Positions 35,916-45,599 of a DNA stretch of 64,000 bases are shown one piece after another. Under the pieces are notes generated by a model. The model was not told the origin of the DNA. It did no database searches and was given only the letters and a program-made list of their open reading frames with translations. Numbering within the stretch: position 1 is the first letter of the stretch; every line of letters begins with the position of its first letter. The translations under genes were made by a program, and so were the position numbers. The stretch spans positions 1,652,522 through 1,716,521 of the forward strand of contig JACJZD010000001.1 of NCBI GenBank assembly GCA_020635795.1, written 5' to 3'. The DNA comes from Flavobacteriales bacterium. Its GTDB lineage: Bacteria > Bacteroidota > Bacteroidia > Flavobacteriales_E > Vicingaceae.

Positions 35916-38900
35916 TTAGTTTACCACCACTTTTCTAGTAAGAACCACATCACCTTCGTTATTTAATAACTGGATAAAATAGATTCCTTTCGAAAATCCG
36001 TCTACATTGATTGTAGCGGTATTAGAATTATTAACATTTACATTAACCATTAATTCTCCTAAAATATTTATCATTTTTATTTCAGAAACAGTTGAATTAA
36101 ATGTTTGAACCGTTAACAATTTGTTAACTGGATTTGGGAAAATTTTGATTCCATCAGAGTCATTTTTTTCAATTCCAGTACAAACTTGAACATTAACAGT
36201 TGTTTCTACAATACTATCACACCCGCCAGAAGAGGTTAATGTACTATTATACACAACTTGACTAGTAATATTTGTTTGAGTGGTTCCATCAGGGAAAATA
36301 TAGCTTCCAAAATTACAAACCGAAACCGTTTCTTGTGTATTCATAACACCAACAATCGTAATAGTCATTGTCGTTGTTGTCGCACATTGTCCTGCAGTTG
36401 GTGTAAATGTATACGTCGTCGTGGCTGTATTGTTTATTGCTGGACTCCATGTTCCTGTTACTCCATTATTTGATGTTGTTGGTAATGCGGCTATTGTCGA
36501 ACCCGAACATTTTGGTGTTACCGCTGTAAACGTTGGCGTTACGTTTGGTGTAATCGTAATGGTCATTGTCGTTGTTGTAGCACACTGTCCTGCGGTTGGT
36601 GTAAATGTATACGTTGTCGTGGCTGTATTGTTTATTGCTGGACTCCATGTTCCTGTTACACCATTAGTTGATGTTGTAGGTAATGCAGCAATAGTTGCTC
36701 CCGAACAATATGCCCCCACAGCACTAAATGTTGGTACTGTTGCTGGCGTAATTGTTATTACCATGGTAGCAGTATTCGCACACTGTCCTGCAGTTGGTGT
36801 AAATGTGTAAGTAGTCGTTGCTGTATTGTTTATTGCTGGGCTCCATGTTCCTGACACCCCATTGGTTGAAGTGGTTGGTAATGCAGGTATAGTTGAGCCT
36901 GAACAATATGCACCCACAGGCGTAAATGTAGGTGTAACACTTGGATTTACAGTTATTGTTCCTGTTGCACTAACTGATGCACCACAACCTCCAGTCAATG
37001 GAATGGTATAATTAAATGTACCACTTGCAGTTGGTGTACCGCTTATCGTAATTGTGTTAGCTGCCCAACTTGCACTTACTCCTGCTGGTAAACCAGTAGC
37101 AACCCCGATTCCTGTTGCTCCAGTTGTTGAGTGGGTAACACTTGTCATTGCCGAACTGATACATACCGTTGGTGTACTTGACGCGGCACTTACAGTATTT
37201 GATGATGTAACAGTTATAGTTCCTGTTGCACTAACAGATGCTCCACAACCTCCAGTCAATGGAATAGTATAATTAAAAGTACCACTTGCTGTTGGTGTTC
37301 CACTTATAGTAATAGTACCTGCTGAATAACTAGCCGTTACTCCTGCTGGCAAACCAGTAGCAACTCCGATTCCTGTGGCTCCTGTTGTAGTATGGGTTAC
37401 AGCTGTTATTGCGGTATTTATACATACAGACGGGGAACTTGATGCAGCACTTACGGTATTTGATGACGTAACAGTTATTGTCCCTGTTGCACTTGCTGTT
37501 CCACAACCACCAGTTAAAGGAATAGTATAATTAAAAGTTCCACTTGCTGTTGGTGTTCCACTTATTGTTATCGTATTTCCTGCCCAGTTTGCTGTTACTC
37601 CTGCTGGTAAACCCGTTGCTGCTCCTATTCCTGTTGCTCCAGTAGTAGCATGAGTAATGTTTGTAATAGCAGTATTTACACATACTGTTGGTGTACTTGA
37701 TGCTCCACCCACTGTTTTATTCGGTGTAACGGTTATAGTTCCCGTAGCATTAAAAGTACCGCAACCTCCAGTCAATGGAATAGTATAATTAAAAGTTCCA
37801 CTTGCTGTTGGTGTTCCACTTATTGTTATCGTATTTCCTGCCCAGTTTGCTGTTACTCCAGTTGGTAAACCAGTTGCTACACCAATCCCTGTTCCTCCTG
37901 TTGTTGTATGTGTAATATTTGTAATTGCTGTATTGATACAAACTGTTGGTGAACTTGATGCAGCACTTACAGTATTATTTGAATTTATAGTTATGGTAAC
38001 GCTATCTTTAGATACTGCCCCACAATTTCCTGTTAATGTTAAATAAGCTTTTTGTGAACCTGCTGCTGCATAAGAAACAGTTTGAGTAGCACTAGTTGAT
38101 GTACCTGGTGCACCACCGTTAAACATCCAATTATAACCCAAAGTATTTGTTGATGTTGAAGCATTAAAATTCACTGATCCACCTGGACAAATTGAAGTTG
38201 TATTAGTTGTTAAAACAGGACCAGGAGCGTTTTGAGACATAATTGGAGATAAATAAGATGTAATATTTAACCCTCCCCATGCAGATGATACATCATACCA
38301 TAAGTTATCTGATTGTTGCTCCCATGCAGTACCAGGATTTGAATCTCCACTTGTATTAGAGAATAACCCTAATGTATCCTTGGTTGAAGCAGGATTTGTA
38401 GTTTTAAAATTATTCATTACAAACCCAAAATAGTAAGGAGCAGTTCCAACATTGATAGCTGTAGGGAACATTATTTGTTGAATATTATTTTCATAACCTG
38501 TTGGGTTCGTATTTAAAGAAGCTAAAGGTACTGTTACAGACCCTAATACTGTTCCAGGTGATCCTCCTGCACCAGTTGCATCCCATACATTAAAAGTAAC
38601 TGTCGCACCATTTCCTCCATCTCTTGCACTTCTTACAGCAAATCTCCCCCCTGTAACATGTGTGTATGGTGCATGAGCAGCGCTTGAGATATATTCTGCT
38701 TTGGCTTTATCTAAATATTGATTACTTCCAATTACATATCCCAATCCTGCGCCTGTAGTATAAGCTACAATTGTTCCACTTGGAGGATAGTTCAAGGTAT
38801 CACATACACCCGCTGTGAACACATTGATATAATTAGTTTTAGTTTCAACATCTGTGCCTGATAAATTATCTGTTACAGTTAAAGATACAGTATAATTACC

Positions 38901-40313
38901 AGCAGCAGAATAAGTTATTGGTGGAGGTGTTTGCCCTACAAATGAAGACGGAGTTCCGCCAGTAAATGTCCAATTCCAAGTTGTAATGGTATTTGGAGAA
39001 ATGGATTGATCAGTAAATGTAACCGAGTTACCAACAGGTATTGATAATGGTGTTCCCGAAAATTGCGCTGTTGTTGCTAAAGGGCTACCTAATGTCGAAG
39101 TAGGTAATTCAACTCTACCAGGAGAGTTTGCCAAAACAGTAACCACTCTAGCTTTTTGACCTTGAGTAAACATCATCATACAAGCATCATCGGTATAGTC
39201 CATATAATTCATATACATAGAACTTGGGTCTCCTGTACTACATCTGCCACCAGTACCAGTGGTTTGTGGGTAAGTTGGACATCCAAAATTTTTATCTTTT
39301 TGTTGTGGCGTATCAGTTACAAAATCATCAGCAGCACAAGCTGCTTCATCTCCCCATATGTGTCTTAAACCCAACCAGTGTCCAATTTCGTGAGTGGCAG
39401 TTCTACCTTTATTATAAGGTGCGGCAGCAACACCTCCAGTACCTGTAGCAGTATAAGTTAAAACTAATCCGTCTGTATTTGCTCCAGTTGCACCTCCAGT
39501 TAAGCCAGCCAAACCTGAACCAGTAGGAAATTGAGCGTAACCTAATACTCCACCACCAATTTGACAAACCCAAATATTCATTACTTCCGTTCTATTCCAA
39601 TAAGTGTTTGGTTTAATAAGTGTTTCAATTTGTCCTGTTGTTCCTGTAGTGTACCCTGTAGTAGTATTTCCCAATCCAGAGATGGTTGCTGCTGATATTC
39701 TCTCAATACCAGGCTCTGCTAAGGTTTGACCAGCTAAAGCATGATTGGATGCGTAACGTAACGCTGGAACAAAATTGATTTCTAAATCTGCAGCTAAAGG
39801 TTTAAATGCTGCTGGTATTAATGTTGTATCGGCATTTAATTTTCTAAAATCGTTATTTAATATGGTAATTTGAGAAGTTGCTTGAGCTTGAGAAATATTT
39901 CTACCTGTACCAACAGCTTCAGTTGAATTATGTATAATATGCATAATTACGGGAATGGTAACAACCACTTTTTGCGTTGCTAAACCGTTTAAAACTCTAT
40001 CATTATACTCTTGTATTTTTGGAGTTATCCAATCCTCAAACTGTTGCACATCAAAAGCACCATTGTACTTTTGATTTAGCATTTCCATATTCTCTGTTGT
40101 AAAACACCTTATTTGTCCATCAGGTGTTTTAGTTGCAGCAGCCTCTAAATCTCTAGCAAGCTGTTCAAAGTCCACAGATGAAGACACACCATTAGTTGGC
40201 TTTGAAACTGATAGTTGTGGATAATTTGGCAACTGTTGATGTTGCGATAAATTTTGTCCAATAGCAAAAGATGCAATAAGCATCGCAGCAAAAAAGATGG
40301 TTATCTTTCTCAT
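35916..40313 (-). CDS. Giant secreted M43 metalloprotease with Ig-like repeats and T9SS sorting domain
   Basis: The 1465-residue protein has a signal peptide, a pappalysin-type (M43) domain with the zinc motif HEIGHWLGLRH at 308-318, and a PKD domain near 415-495. A beta-rich region follows with a second PKD-like segment near 715-770. Then come four copies of an 86-residue Ig-like unit (about 775-1120), three copies of a 66-residue unit (about 1121-1320) and a type A T9SS sorting domain (about 1395-1465, starting IKIFPNPVNK). Copies within each repeat family are nearly identical. It is probably a surface or released protease on an extended stalk. The gene stands alone. Confidence 0.92.
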   Translation of the reverse strand: MRKITIFFAAMLIASFAIGQNLSQHQQLPNYPQLSVSKPTNGVSSSVDFEQLARDLEAAATKTPDGQIRCFTTENMEMLNQKYNGAFDVQQFEDWITPKIQEYNDRVLNGLATQKVVVTIPVIMHIIHNSTEAVGTGRNISQAQATSQITILNNDFRKLNADTTLIPAAFKPLAADLEINFVPALRYASNHALAGQTLAEPGIERISAATISGLGNTTTGYTTGTTGQIETLIKPNTYWNRTEVMNIWVCQIGGGVLGYAQFPTGSGLAGLTGGATGANTDGLVLTYTATGTGGVAAAPYNKGRTATHEIGHWLGLRHIWGDEAACAADDFVTDTPQQKDKNFGCPTYPQTTGTGGRCSTGDPSSMYMNYMDYTDDACMMMFTQGQKARVVTVLANSPGRVELPTSTLGSPLATTAQFSGTPLSIPVGNSVTFTDQSISPNTITTWNWTFTGGTPSSFVGQTPPPITYSAAGNYTVSLTVTDNLSGTDVETKTNYINVFTAGVCDTLNYPPSGTIVAYTTGAGLGYVIGSNQYLDKAKAEYISSAAHAPYTHVTGGRFAVRSARDGGNGATVTFNVWDATGAGGSPGTVLGSVTVPLASLNTNPTGYENNIQQIMFPTAINVGTAPYYFGFVMNNFKTTNPASTKDTLGLFSNTSGDSNPGTAWEQQSDNLWYDVSSAWGGLNITSYLSPIMSQNAPGPVLTTNTTSICPGGSVNFNASTSTNTLGYNWMFNGGAPGTSTSATQTVSYAAAGSQKAYLTLTGNCGAVSKDSVTITINSNNTVSAASSSPTVCINTAITNITHTTTGGTGIGVATGLPTGVTANWAGNTITISGTPTASGTFNYTIPLTGGCGTFNATGTITVTPNKTVGGASSTPTVCVNTAITNITHATTGATGIGAATGLPAGVTANWAGNTITISGTPTASGTFNYTIPLTGGCGTASATGTITVTSSNTVSAASSSPSVCINTAITAVTHTTTGATGIGVATGLPAGVTASYSAGTITISGTPTASGTFNYTIPLTGGCGASVSATGTITVTSSNTVSAASSTPTVCISSAMTSVTHSTTGATGIGVATGLPAGVSASWAANTITISGTPTASGTFNYTIPLTGGCGASVSATGTITVNPSVTPTFTPVGAYCSGSTIPALPTTSTNGVSGTWSPAINNTATTTYTFTPTAGQCANTATMVITITPATVPTFSAVGAYCSGATIAALPTTSTNGVTGTWSPAINNTATTTYTFTPTAGQCATTTTMTITITPNVTPTFTAVTPKCSGSTIAALPTTSNNGVTGTWSPAINNTATTTYTFTPTAGQCATTTTMTITIVGVMNTQETVSVCNFGSYIFPDGTTQTNITSQVVYNSTLTSSGGCDSIVETTVNVQVCTGIEKNDSDGIKIFPNPVNKLLTVQTFNSTVSEIKMINILGELMVNVNVNNSNTATINVDGFSKGIYFIQLLNNEGDVVLTRKVVVN
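36345..36945 (-). repeat. Three tandem ~198-base coding repeats
   Basis: Inside the M43 protease gene, three units of 66 codons share blocks such as TWSPAINNTATTTYTFTPTAG. DNA identity is also high over long stretches, so they arose by recent duplication or are being homogenised. Confidence 0.85.
36950..37990 (-). repeat. Four tandem ~258-base coding repeats
   Basis: Four units of about 86 codons inside the M43 protease gene share GTPTASGTFNYTIPLTGG and ATGIGVATGLPAGV blocks. Each ends in TGTITV. They encode Ig-like PKD-related domains. Confidence 0.85.
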
Positions 40314-40427
40314 TTTTTAAGTAGTTTTAAGTTTAGTTTTATGTTAAATTCCTAAAAATATAGGAATAAAATTAATTTTTCTTAACAATAAAAATAGATG
40401 CAAAATAAACAACTATTGGAATCCTAA

Positions 40428-40898
40428 TTATTGATGATGATACTTCTCTCCTTTTAAAATGGTAAATGACCGATACAATTGTTCAACAAAAAACAAGCGA
40501 ATCATTTGATGGGAAAAAGTCATTTTTGAAAGTGATATTTTATCATTAGCCCTATCATAAATAGCTTTTGAGAAGCCAAAAGGTCCGCCAATAACAAAGA
40601 CAACATCAGTTGCTGCATTTAATCGTTTTTGAATAAACTGTGAAAAATCAACTGAATTGGGGTTTTTTCCATTTTCATCCAACAACACAACATATTCGTT
40701 AGCCCCAATATTATTTAGCAACAACTTCCCCTCTTGTTCTTTCTGTGTTGCTACATTTTGTTTAGATCCAACTTTTACATCGTTAATAATCACTATTTCA
40801 AACGATACATAATGTTTTAATCTATCTAAATATTTACTTATTCCTTCCTGTAAATATTTTTCATCCGTTTTACCTATCGCTATTAATTTAATCTTCAT
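40428..40898 (-). CDS. rlmH: 23S rRNA pseudouridine-1915 N3-methyltransferase
   Basis: RlmH methylates pseudouridine 1915 in helix 69 of 23S rRNA on the assembled 70S ribosome. The 156-residue SPOUT protein has MKIKLIAIGKTDEKYL at the start, the SAM-site LLDENGK and FVIGGPFGFSKAIY blocks, and the conserved end SLSKMTFSHQMIRLFFVEQLYRSFTI. It is divergent from the DUF4783 gene, whose promoter overlaps the rlmH start region. Confidence 0.96.
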   Translation of the reverse strand: MKIKLIAIGKTDEKYLQEGISKYLDRLKHYVSFEIVIINDVKVGSKQNVATQKEQEGKLLLNNIGANEYVVLLDENGKNPNSVDFSQFIQKRLNAATDVVFVIGGPFGFSKAIYDRANDKISLSKMTFSHQMIRLFFVEQLYRSFTILKGEKYHHQ

Positions 40899-40899
40899 T

Positions 40900-40926
40900 T
40901 TGCTAAGATAAAATTTATTACTTTTG
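40900..40926 (+). promoter_or_regulatory. Promoter of the DUF4783-nadC operon
   Basis: TTG (40900-40902), a 16-base spacer and TACTTTTG (40919-40926). The predicted start of transcription is about 70 bases before the ATG at 41003. Confidence 0.45.
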
Positions 40927-41002
40927 AACGACCATTTTAATTAAAAATTCATATTCAAAAATGGCTTGATTATTGCTGAAAACGAGTAAATTTAATTTTG
41001 TA

Positions 41003-41386
41003 ATGAAAAAAATATTTATTGTTTTATTGGTTTTTTTAAGTACTGGACTATTTGCCCTACCTCTTTCTACAAGCATAATCAATGCTTTAAAAATGGGTAA
41101 TGCAACAGAACTAAGTCGTTATTTTGAAACATCTATCGATTTAAGTATACCAGGTAACGAGGGTGCATTTAGCAAAACTCAATCAGAACTAATTCTTAAA
41201 AATTTCTTTATTAAAAATCAGCCATCCAATTTTAAAATAATGCATAGTGGTGATTCTAAAAACAACACCCATTATTCCATTGGAACATTAACTACCGCCA
41301 AAGCAAACTATCGTGTTTACATCCTTTATAAAGAAACAGGAACAGTTACTACTATATTAGAATTACGTATTGAAACCGATGAATAA
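41003..41386 (+). CDS. DUF4783 secreted protein
   Basis: The frame is open from a TTG at 40973, but the signal peptide MKKIFIVLLVFLSTGLFALP begins at the ATG at 41003, giving 127 residues. The mature part has the NTF2-like look of DUF4783: a helix pair (IINALKMGNATELSRYFETSIDLSIPG), then FFIKNQPSNFKIMHSG and beta strands to the end. Function is unknown. Its stop codon overlaps the nadC start (ATGAATAA), so the two are probably co-translated; this neighbour pair is common in Bacteroidota. Confidence 0.83.
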   Translation: MKKIFIVLLVFLSTGLFALPLSTSIINALKMGNATELSRYFETSIDLSIPGNEGAFSKTQSELILKNFFIKNQPSNFKIMHSGDSKNNTHYSIGTLTTAKANYRVYILYKETGTVTTILELRIETDE

Positions 41387-42227
41387 TCACCAAGTTCTTG
41401 TAAATCAACTTATCGATTTAGCAATTAGTGAAGATATTGGAGATGGCGATCATACTTCATTAGCCTGTATTCCTTCAAAAGCACATGGCGAAGCTCGTCT
41501 TTTGATAAAAGAAGAAGGGATTATAGCTGGTATTGAACTTGCCAAATTGGTTTTTGATAAAATAGATTCCTCATTAGTTTTTACTCAAGTGATCAATGAC
41601 GGTGACTTTGTAAAAAACAACGATGTTGCTTTTTATGTTGAAGGAAGCAGTCAATCGATTTTAAAAGCTGAAAGATTAGCTTTAAACTTTATGCAACGCA
41701 TGAGCGGAATAGCCACAAAAACTAACTCATACGTTCAACTTATTAGCGATTTACCGACAAAAATTTTAGACACTAGAAAAACTACTCCAGGCAATAGAAT
41801 TATTGAAAAATGGGCAGTTCAACTTGGTGGAGGAGTTAATCATAGAATGGGATTATATGATATGATAATGATAAAAGACAACCACATTGATTATGCTGGA
41901 GGTATTGAAAATGCTATAAACAAAGTGGTTGACTACCTCAAAAACAACAACAAAACCCTAAAAATTGAGATTGAGGCTAGAGATTTAAACGAACTTGATG
42001 AGATTTTAAAAGTGGGCAAAGTACACCGAATTATGCTTGACAATTTTTCGTTTGATGATATGAGAAAAGCAGTTCAATTGATTGGTGGAAAATATGAGAC
42101 CGAGGCTTCAGGTGGCATTACCGAAAAGACCATAAGAGATTATGCAAAATGCGGAGTTGACTATATCTCTGTAGGTGCATTAACTCATCAAATTAATAGT
42201 TTAGATTTAAGTTTAAAAGCTATTTAA
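41379..42227 (+). CDS. nadC: Nicotinate-nucleotide pyrophosphorylase (carboxylating)
   Basis: NadC converts quinolinate and PRPP to nicotinate mononucleotide in NAD synthesis. The 282-residue protein has EDIGDGDHTS, ERLALNFMQRMSGIAT, the quinolinate-binding LDTRKTTPGNR and HRMGLYDMIMIKDNH blocks and the C-terminal EASGGITEKTIRDYAKCGVDYISVGALTH. I start at 41379, the second in-frame ATG, because it overlaps the upstream stop. nadA and nadB are not in the window. Confidence 0.95.
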   Translation: MNNHQVLVNQLIDLAISEDIGDGDHTSLACIPSKAHGEARLLIKEEGIIAGIELAKLVFDKIDSSLVFTQVINDGDFVKNNDVAFYVEGSSQSILKAERLALNFMQRMSGIATKTNSYVQLISDLPTKILDTRKTTPGNRIIEKWAVQLGGGVNHRMGLYDMIMIKDNHIDYAGGIENAINKVVDYLKNNNKTLKIEIEARDLNELDEILKVGKVHRIMLDNFSFDDMRKAVQLIGGKYETEASGGITEKTIRDYAKCGVDYISVGALTHQINSLDLSLKAI

Positions 42228-42230
42228 CCT

Positions 42231-43163
42231 GTGAATAAATTTACTGCAAAAATAATTGCCTCAAGCTTTATACAGAACCCAATAAACCTGTCGAAAAGGA
42301 TAATTATACCGGGTTTTGATGGTATGCCTCTTTTTGATGTTATCGTGTTTCTTATCAAAGGGCTACAACAAAGCTCATTAACCACTAGAGCATCATCCTT
42401 AGCATTTCGTTTCTTTTTAGCTTTGTTTCCAGCTGTTATCTTTTTATTATCGTTACTACCCTATATACCGATACAAGATTTTTATCACGAATTGTTACTG
42501 ATTTTGGAAGAACTACTACCTGAAGAAGCCTATAAAACAAGTGTAGAAACCATTGATGATTTATTCAATAAAAAGCACAATACCTTACTTTCATTTGGAT
42601 TCCTATTTGCACTATATTTAGCAAGTGATGGAGTTAATGCAATGCTTCTTGCCTTCCAAGAATCATATCATATAAAAAAAAAATTATCCTTTATTAAACA
42701 ACGATTAACCTCGTTAATCTTATTATTTATTTTAATCATTTTAATGATACTTGCAGTAGGTTTAATAGTGTTTAGTGAAATTGCTTTTTCGTACTTAATC
42801 TCAAATGGCATTTTAACAGACGGTATATCTATTATACTGCTAAACATTGGTAAATTCATTATTATTTTAGCTTTATTTCTTTTTGGAATTTCTTCGATTT
42901 ACTACATAGGAAGTTTTGGAAATAAAAAATTTCGATTTATATCGGCTGGTTCAACACTAGCAACCTTATTAACCATTTTGTTATCAAGTGGTTTTGCTTT
43001 TTATGTAAACAATTTCGCCACATACAATAAGGTTTATGGGTCTATTGGCACACTTATGGTAATCATGTTATGGTTGTATTTTAATTCCTTAGTTTTGTTA
43101 ATAGGTTTTGAATTAAATGCAAGCATTAGCCATGCTAAAGAAAATAAACTAAGTAAACACTAA
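42231..43163 (+). CDS. YihY/virulence factor BrkB family membrane protein
   Basis: The 310-residue protein begins with GTG, 3 bases after nadC. It has six membrane helices and the family blocks RASSLAFRFFLALFPAVIFLLSLLPYIP, then SDGVNAMLLAFQESYH and YGSIGTLMVIMLWLYFNSLVLLIGFELNA. It was once thought to be RNase BN; its function is unresolved, possibly envelope lipid handling. It sits in a run nadC-yihY-chalcone isomerase-like. Confidence 0.9.
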   Translation: MNKFTAKIIASSFIQNPINLSKRIIIPGFDGMPLFDVIVFLIKGLQQSSLTTRASSLAFRFFLALFPAVIFLLSLLPYIPIQDFYHELLLILEELLPEEAYKTSVETIDDLFNKKHNTLLSFGFLFALYLASDGVNAMLLAFQESYHIKKKLSFIKQRLTSLILLFILIILMILAVGLIVFSEIAFSYLISNGILTDGISIILLNIGKFIIILALFLFGISSIYYIGSFGNKKFRFISAGSTLATLLTILLSSGFAFYVNNFATYNKVYGSIGTLMVIMLWLYFNSLVLLIGFELNASISHAKENKLSKH

Positions 43164-43174
43164 TATCTATAATT

Positions 43175-43735
43175 ATGAAACACTTACTATTCTTATTTAT
43201 TCTAATTACTTCAATAACATCAATTCATGCTCAAAAAAAGGTTGGCGATGTAACCATTCCTGTAAAAGTTAATTTTAATGAAACCAATTTAGAATTAAAC
43301 GGCGCTGGTGTTAGAGAAAAGTATTGGATGGACATGTATGTTGGTGCATTGTATCTTGAAACTACAACAAACAACGCTACCGCTATTATTAATGATGATA
43401 AGATTATGGCGATTAAATTGCACATTGTATCGGGCTTAATTACTGCCGAAAAAATGATTAGTGCAGTTGATGAAGGGTTTAAAAAATCTACTAAAGGAAA
43501 ACAAGCGGAATTAAAAGCTGAAATTGATAAATTCAAATCGGTTTTTAGTACCGAAATAAGCAAAGAAGATGTGTATGATTTTGTTTACATTCCTGGAAAA
43601 GGAACGGTAATTTACAAAAACAATAAACCATCGTCGACCATAAAGGGATTAGCTTTTAAAAAAGCCTTGTTTGGTATTTGGTTGTGTAGCGAACCTGCCG
43701 ATGCTGACTTAAAAGCAGCTATGCTAGGAAAATAA
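43175..43735 (+). CDS. Chalcone isomerase-like secreted protein
   Basis: The 186-residue protein has a signal peptide ending near SIHAQ and a chalcone isomerase-like domain (PF16036 type): LNGAGVREKYWMDMYVGALYLE, the KLHIVSGLITAEKM segment and FVYIPGKGTVIYKNN. Bacterial members are periplasmic or membrane-associated and are probably lipid-binding rather than flavonoid enzymes. Its stop is one base from that of the convergent DUF2807 gene. Confidence 0.85.
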   Translation: MKHLLFLFILITSITSIHAQKKVGDVTIPVKVNFNETNLELNGAGVREKYWMDMYVGALYLETTTNNATAIINDDKIMAIKLHIVSGLITAEKMISAVDEGFKKSTKGKQAELKAEIDKFKSVFSTEISKEDVYDFVYIPGKGTVIYKNNKPSSTIKGLAFKKALFGIWLCSEPADADLKAAMLGK

Positions 43736-43736
43736 T

Positions 43737-44477
43737 CTATCTTTTCTTTATCTCTCCTGAGCCTGTATGACTACTGATGGTTACCGTAGGGTTTCCGTAA
43801 TAGTACACATTGCCTATTCCAGCCAATTCTACTAACAGCGAGTTATTTGCTTTTACTAACATATCACCTGTTCCGGTAGAATTTACATGAACACTGTTCG
43901 ATGAGAAGTTTTCGAGGTGAAACCAGCCATTACCATTAGAATATAAATAGGTACTGTTTGAACTTCCTACAAAAGTAAAATCGGAAGGACCGGTATGCTG
44001 CAATATTTTTAAATCATCACAAAACAAGCCTAAATTAAAACTTCCCGTTCCTTTGTTTGATTCTATTACTAACTTTGGAAAACTTAAGGTATTTGCACTC
44101 AACACATCTCCTTGACCTTTATAATTGATTTTTGTTAAATTGGGTGTCGACAAATATACATTGATAGCCTTGTTGTAGCTTCTTAAAAAGCTGCATTTGT
44201 TATCGCTTTTTATAGTTAATAAATTACCTGAAACCTCGGTTGTAATTAATGGTAATAAATTAGCTCCAGCTTCCACTTTTAATGAGAACGTAGAATCGTG
44301 TTTTATAATTAAATTGATTTTATTGTTTAACTCCACTTCCGTGAAATTTACATTTACACTTCTTGTTTCAATGGTATTATCGCCACTCGATTTTAAACAT
44401 TTGTTTTCTTTATCGCACGATAAAAAAGCACTTCCTAAAAAGAGCAAAACAATTATTATTTGAACATTTTTAATCAT
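43737..44477 (-). CDS. DUF2807 lipoprotein (head-GIN type)
   Basis: The 246-residue protein has a lipoprotein signal with the lipobox LGSAFLSC. The rest is a DUF2807 right-handed beta-helix-like domain: VNFTEVELNNKINLIIKHDS, then KINYKGQGDVLS, SNKGTGSFNLGLFC and a terminal SSHTGSGEIKKR. Proteins of this type are labelled putative adhesins in databases without experimental support. It begins immediately after the acyloxyacyl hydrolase gene, with no gap. Confidence 0.85.
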   Translation of the reverse strand: MIKNVQIIIVLLFLGSAFLSCDKENKCLKSSGDNTIETRSVNVNFTEVELNNKINLIIKHDSTFSLKVEAGANLLPLITTEVSGNLLTIKSDNKCSFLRSYNKAINVYLSTPNLTKINYKGQGDVLSANTLSFPKLVIESNKGTGSFNLGLFCDDLKILQHTGPSDFTFVGSSNSTYLYSNGNGWFHLENFSSNSVHVNSTGTGDMLVKANNSLLVELAGIGNVYYYGNPTVTISSHTGSGEIKKR

Positions 44478-45572
44478 CTATTTAATTTGATAACCGATAC
44501 CATACTCAATAAAATCGGCAACAAAAAAGTGTGTTTTCAAGCCTAAATTAAAGAATAATTTATCAGTAAAACGGTATCTTGTTCCTATTCTAGTATAAAC
44601 ATTACCATCCTTTTTATAGTTTTTATAACCATAAAACCCTGTTTGAAACATCAACGAAAGCTTTCCCATATCTAAAGCATAAATACCGCTCATACCAATG
44701 CGTAAATTGGCAGTTTTACCCAAATTTTCATTTTGTAATCGAACAACCAGGGGTTCTAACGAGGTGTTATAAAAAAAATCGGCACCAACCCCAACCGAAC
44801 TTTTGTTGGTAATTGTTTTTAGCAAATTGTAAGAAGTAGTGTACACCAAGTATTTGTTACCACCAATGGGGTCAATTTCTTTAACTCCAGTATTTGCTAC
44901 TATTAAATGTGATAGTTTCTTTTCTCTGTTTTCTTCCGATTTTGCCGCAATAGTTGAAATACCCCCAAAATTATAGCTTACGCCATAGTTCAACGAAAAA
45001 ATGTTGATTCCCAAATTGGGTCGTTTTAGCGAACCGTTAGAAAAGTGTGTTAAAGCAACTCCCAACGAAGTGTGGAATTTTTCAGTGATGGGTAAATCCC
45101 AATGCGTATCTACATATATCAATGCATTTAAGTGCGAGCCTATCACAAGATTTTTATAATTTTCTTCTTTATCGAAGGGTTTTTGAATGTAGCCAATACC
45201 TGCCCCAAATTTTAAATCCCACGTAATTTTCCAATGATTTAACGGAAAATCGATAAAAGGAAACAAACCATAAATATTGCCTAAACTTTCGGGATTACCC
45301 GAATTAATAAAAACCGTTGAAATCCCAATTTTTGGGTAGTTGTAATATTGTTCCCACAAACGTTCTCCGTTAGTTTGCTTGTAAAAATCGAGCTGAACCA
45401 TTTGAGTGTGTCCTTGAATAATTTCGTTAACCAGCACGTTGTGGGGAGAAATAAACCCGTAATGATAGTTTACTCCTGCTCCAAATTTATGCTGCGTATC
45501 TTGAGCGGAAATGCTTTCTAAAAAAAAGACAAGTACTAGGAATAAACAATATTTAACATGTAATTTTATCAC
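44478..45572 (-). CDS. Acyloxyacyl hydrolase / PagL-like lipid A deacylase
   Basis: The 364-residue protein has a signal peptide and a beta-barrel-like sequence. The PagL-type catalytic segment THFSNGSLKRPNLGIN holds the His-Ser pair expected to remove the 3-acyl chain from lipid A in the outer membrane. KFGAGIGYIQKPF precedes it, as in the family. It is longer than proteobacterial PagL (about 185 residues), which is usual in Bacteroidota. It is divergent from mazG with 27 bases between starts. Confidence 0.8.
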   Translation of the reverse strand: MIKLHVKYCLFLVLVFFLESISAQDTQHKFGAGVNYHYGFISPHNVLVNEIIQGHTQMVQLDFYKQTNGERLWEQYYNYPKIGISTVFINSGNPESLGNIYGLFPFIDFPLNHWKITWDLKFGAGIGYIQKPFDKEENYKNLVIGSHLNALIYVDTHWDLPITEKFHTSLGVALTHFSNGSLKRPNLGINIFSLNYGVSYNFGGISTIAAKSEENREKKLSHLIVANTGVKEIDPIGGNKYLVYTTSYNLLKTITNKSSVGVGADFFYNTSLEPLVVRLQNENLGKTANLRIGMSGIYALDMGKLSLMFQTGFYGYKNYKKDGNVYTRIGTRYRFTDKLFFNLGLKTHFFVADFIEYGIGYQIK

Positions 45573-45599
45573 GCAACAAATTTAAAATAATAAACCAAT

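Noticed and set aside
36258..37272. Several plus-strand open frames opposite the M43 protease repeats
   Set aside because: They mirror the tandem repeats of a well-supported gene and recur with the same spacing as those repeats.
36345..37990. Regular repeats considered as a CRISPR array
   Set aside because: Units are 198 and 258 bases, coding throughout, with no short direct repeat and unique spacer pattern, and no cas genes are nearby.
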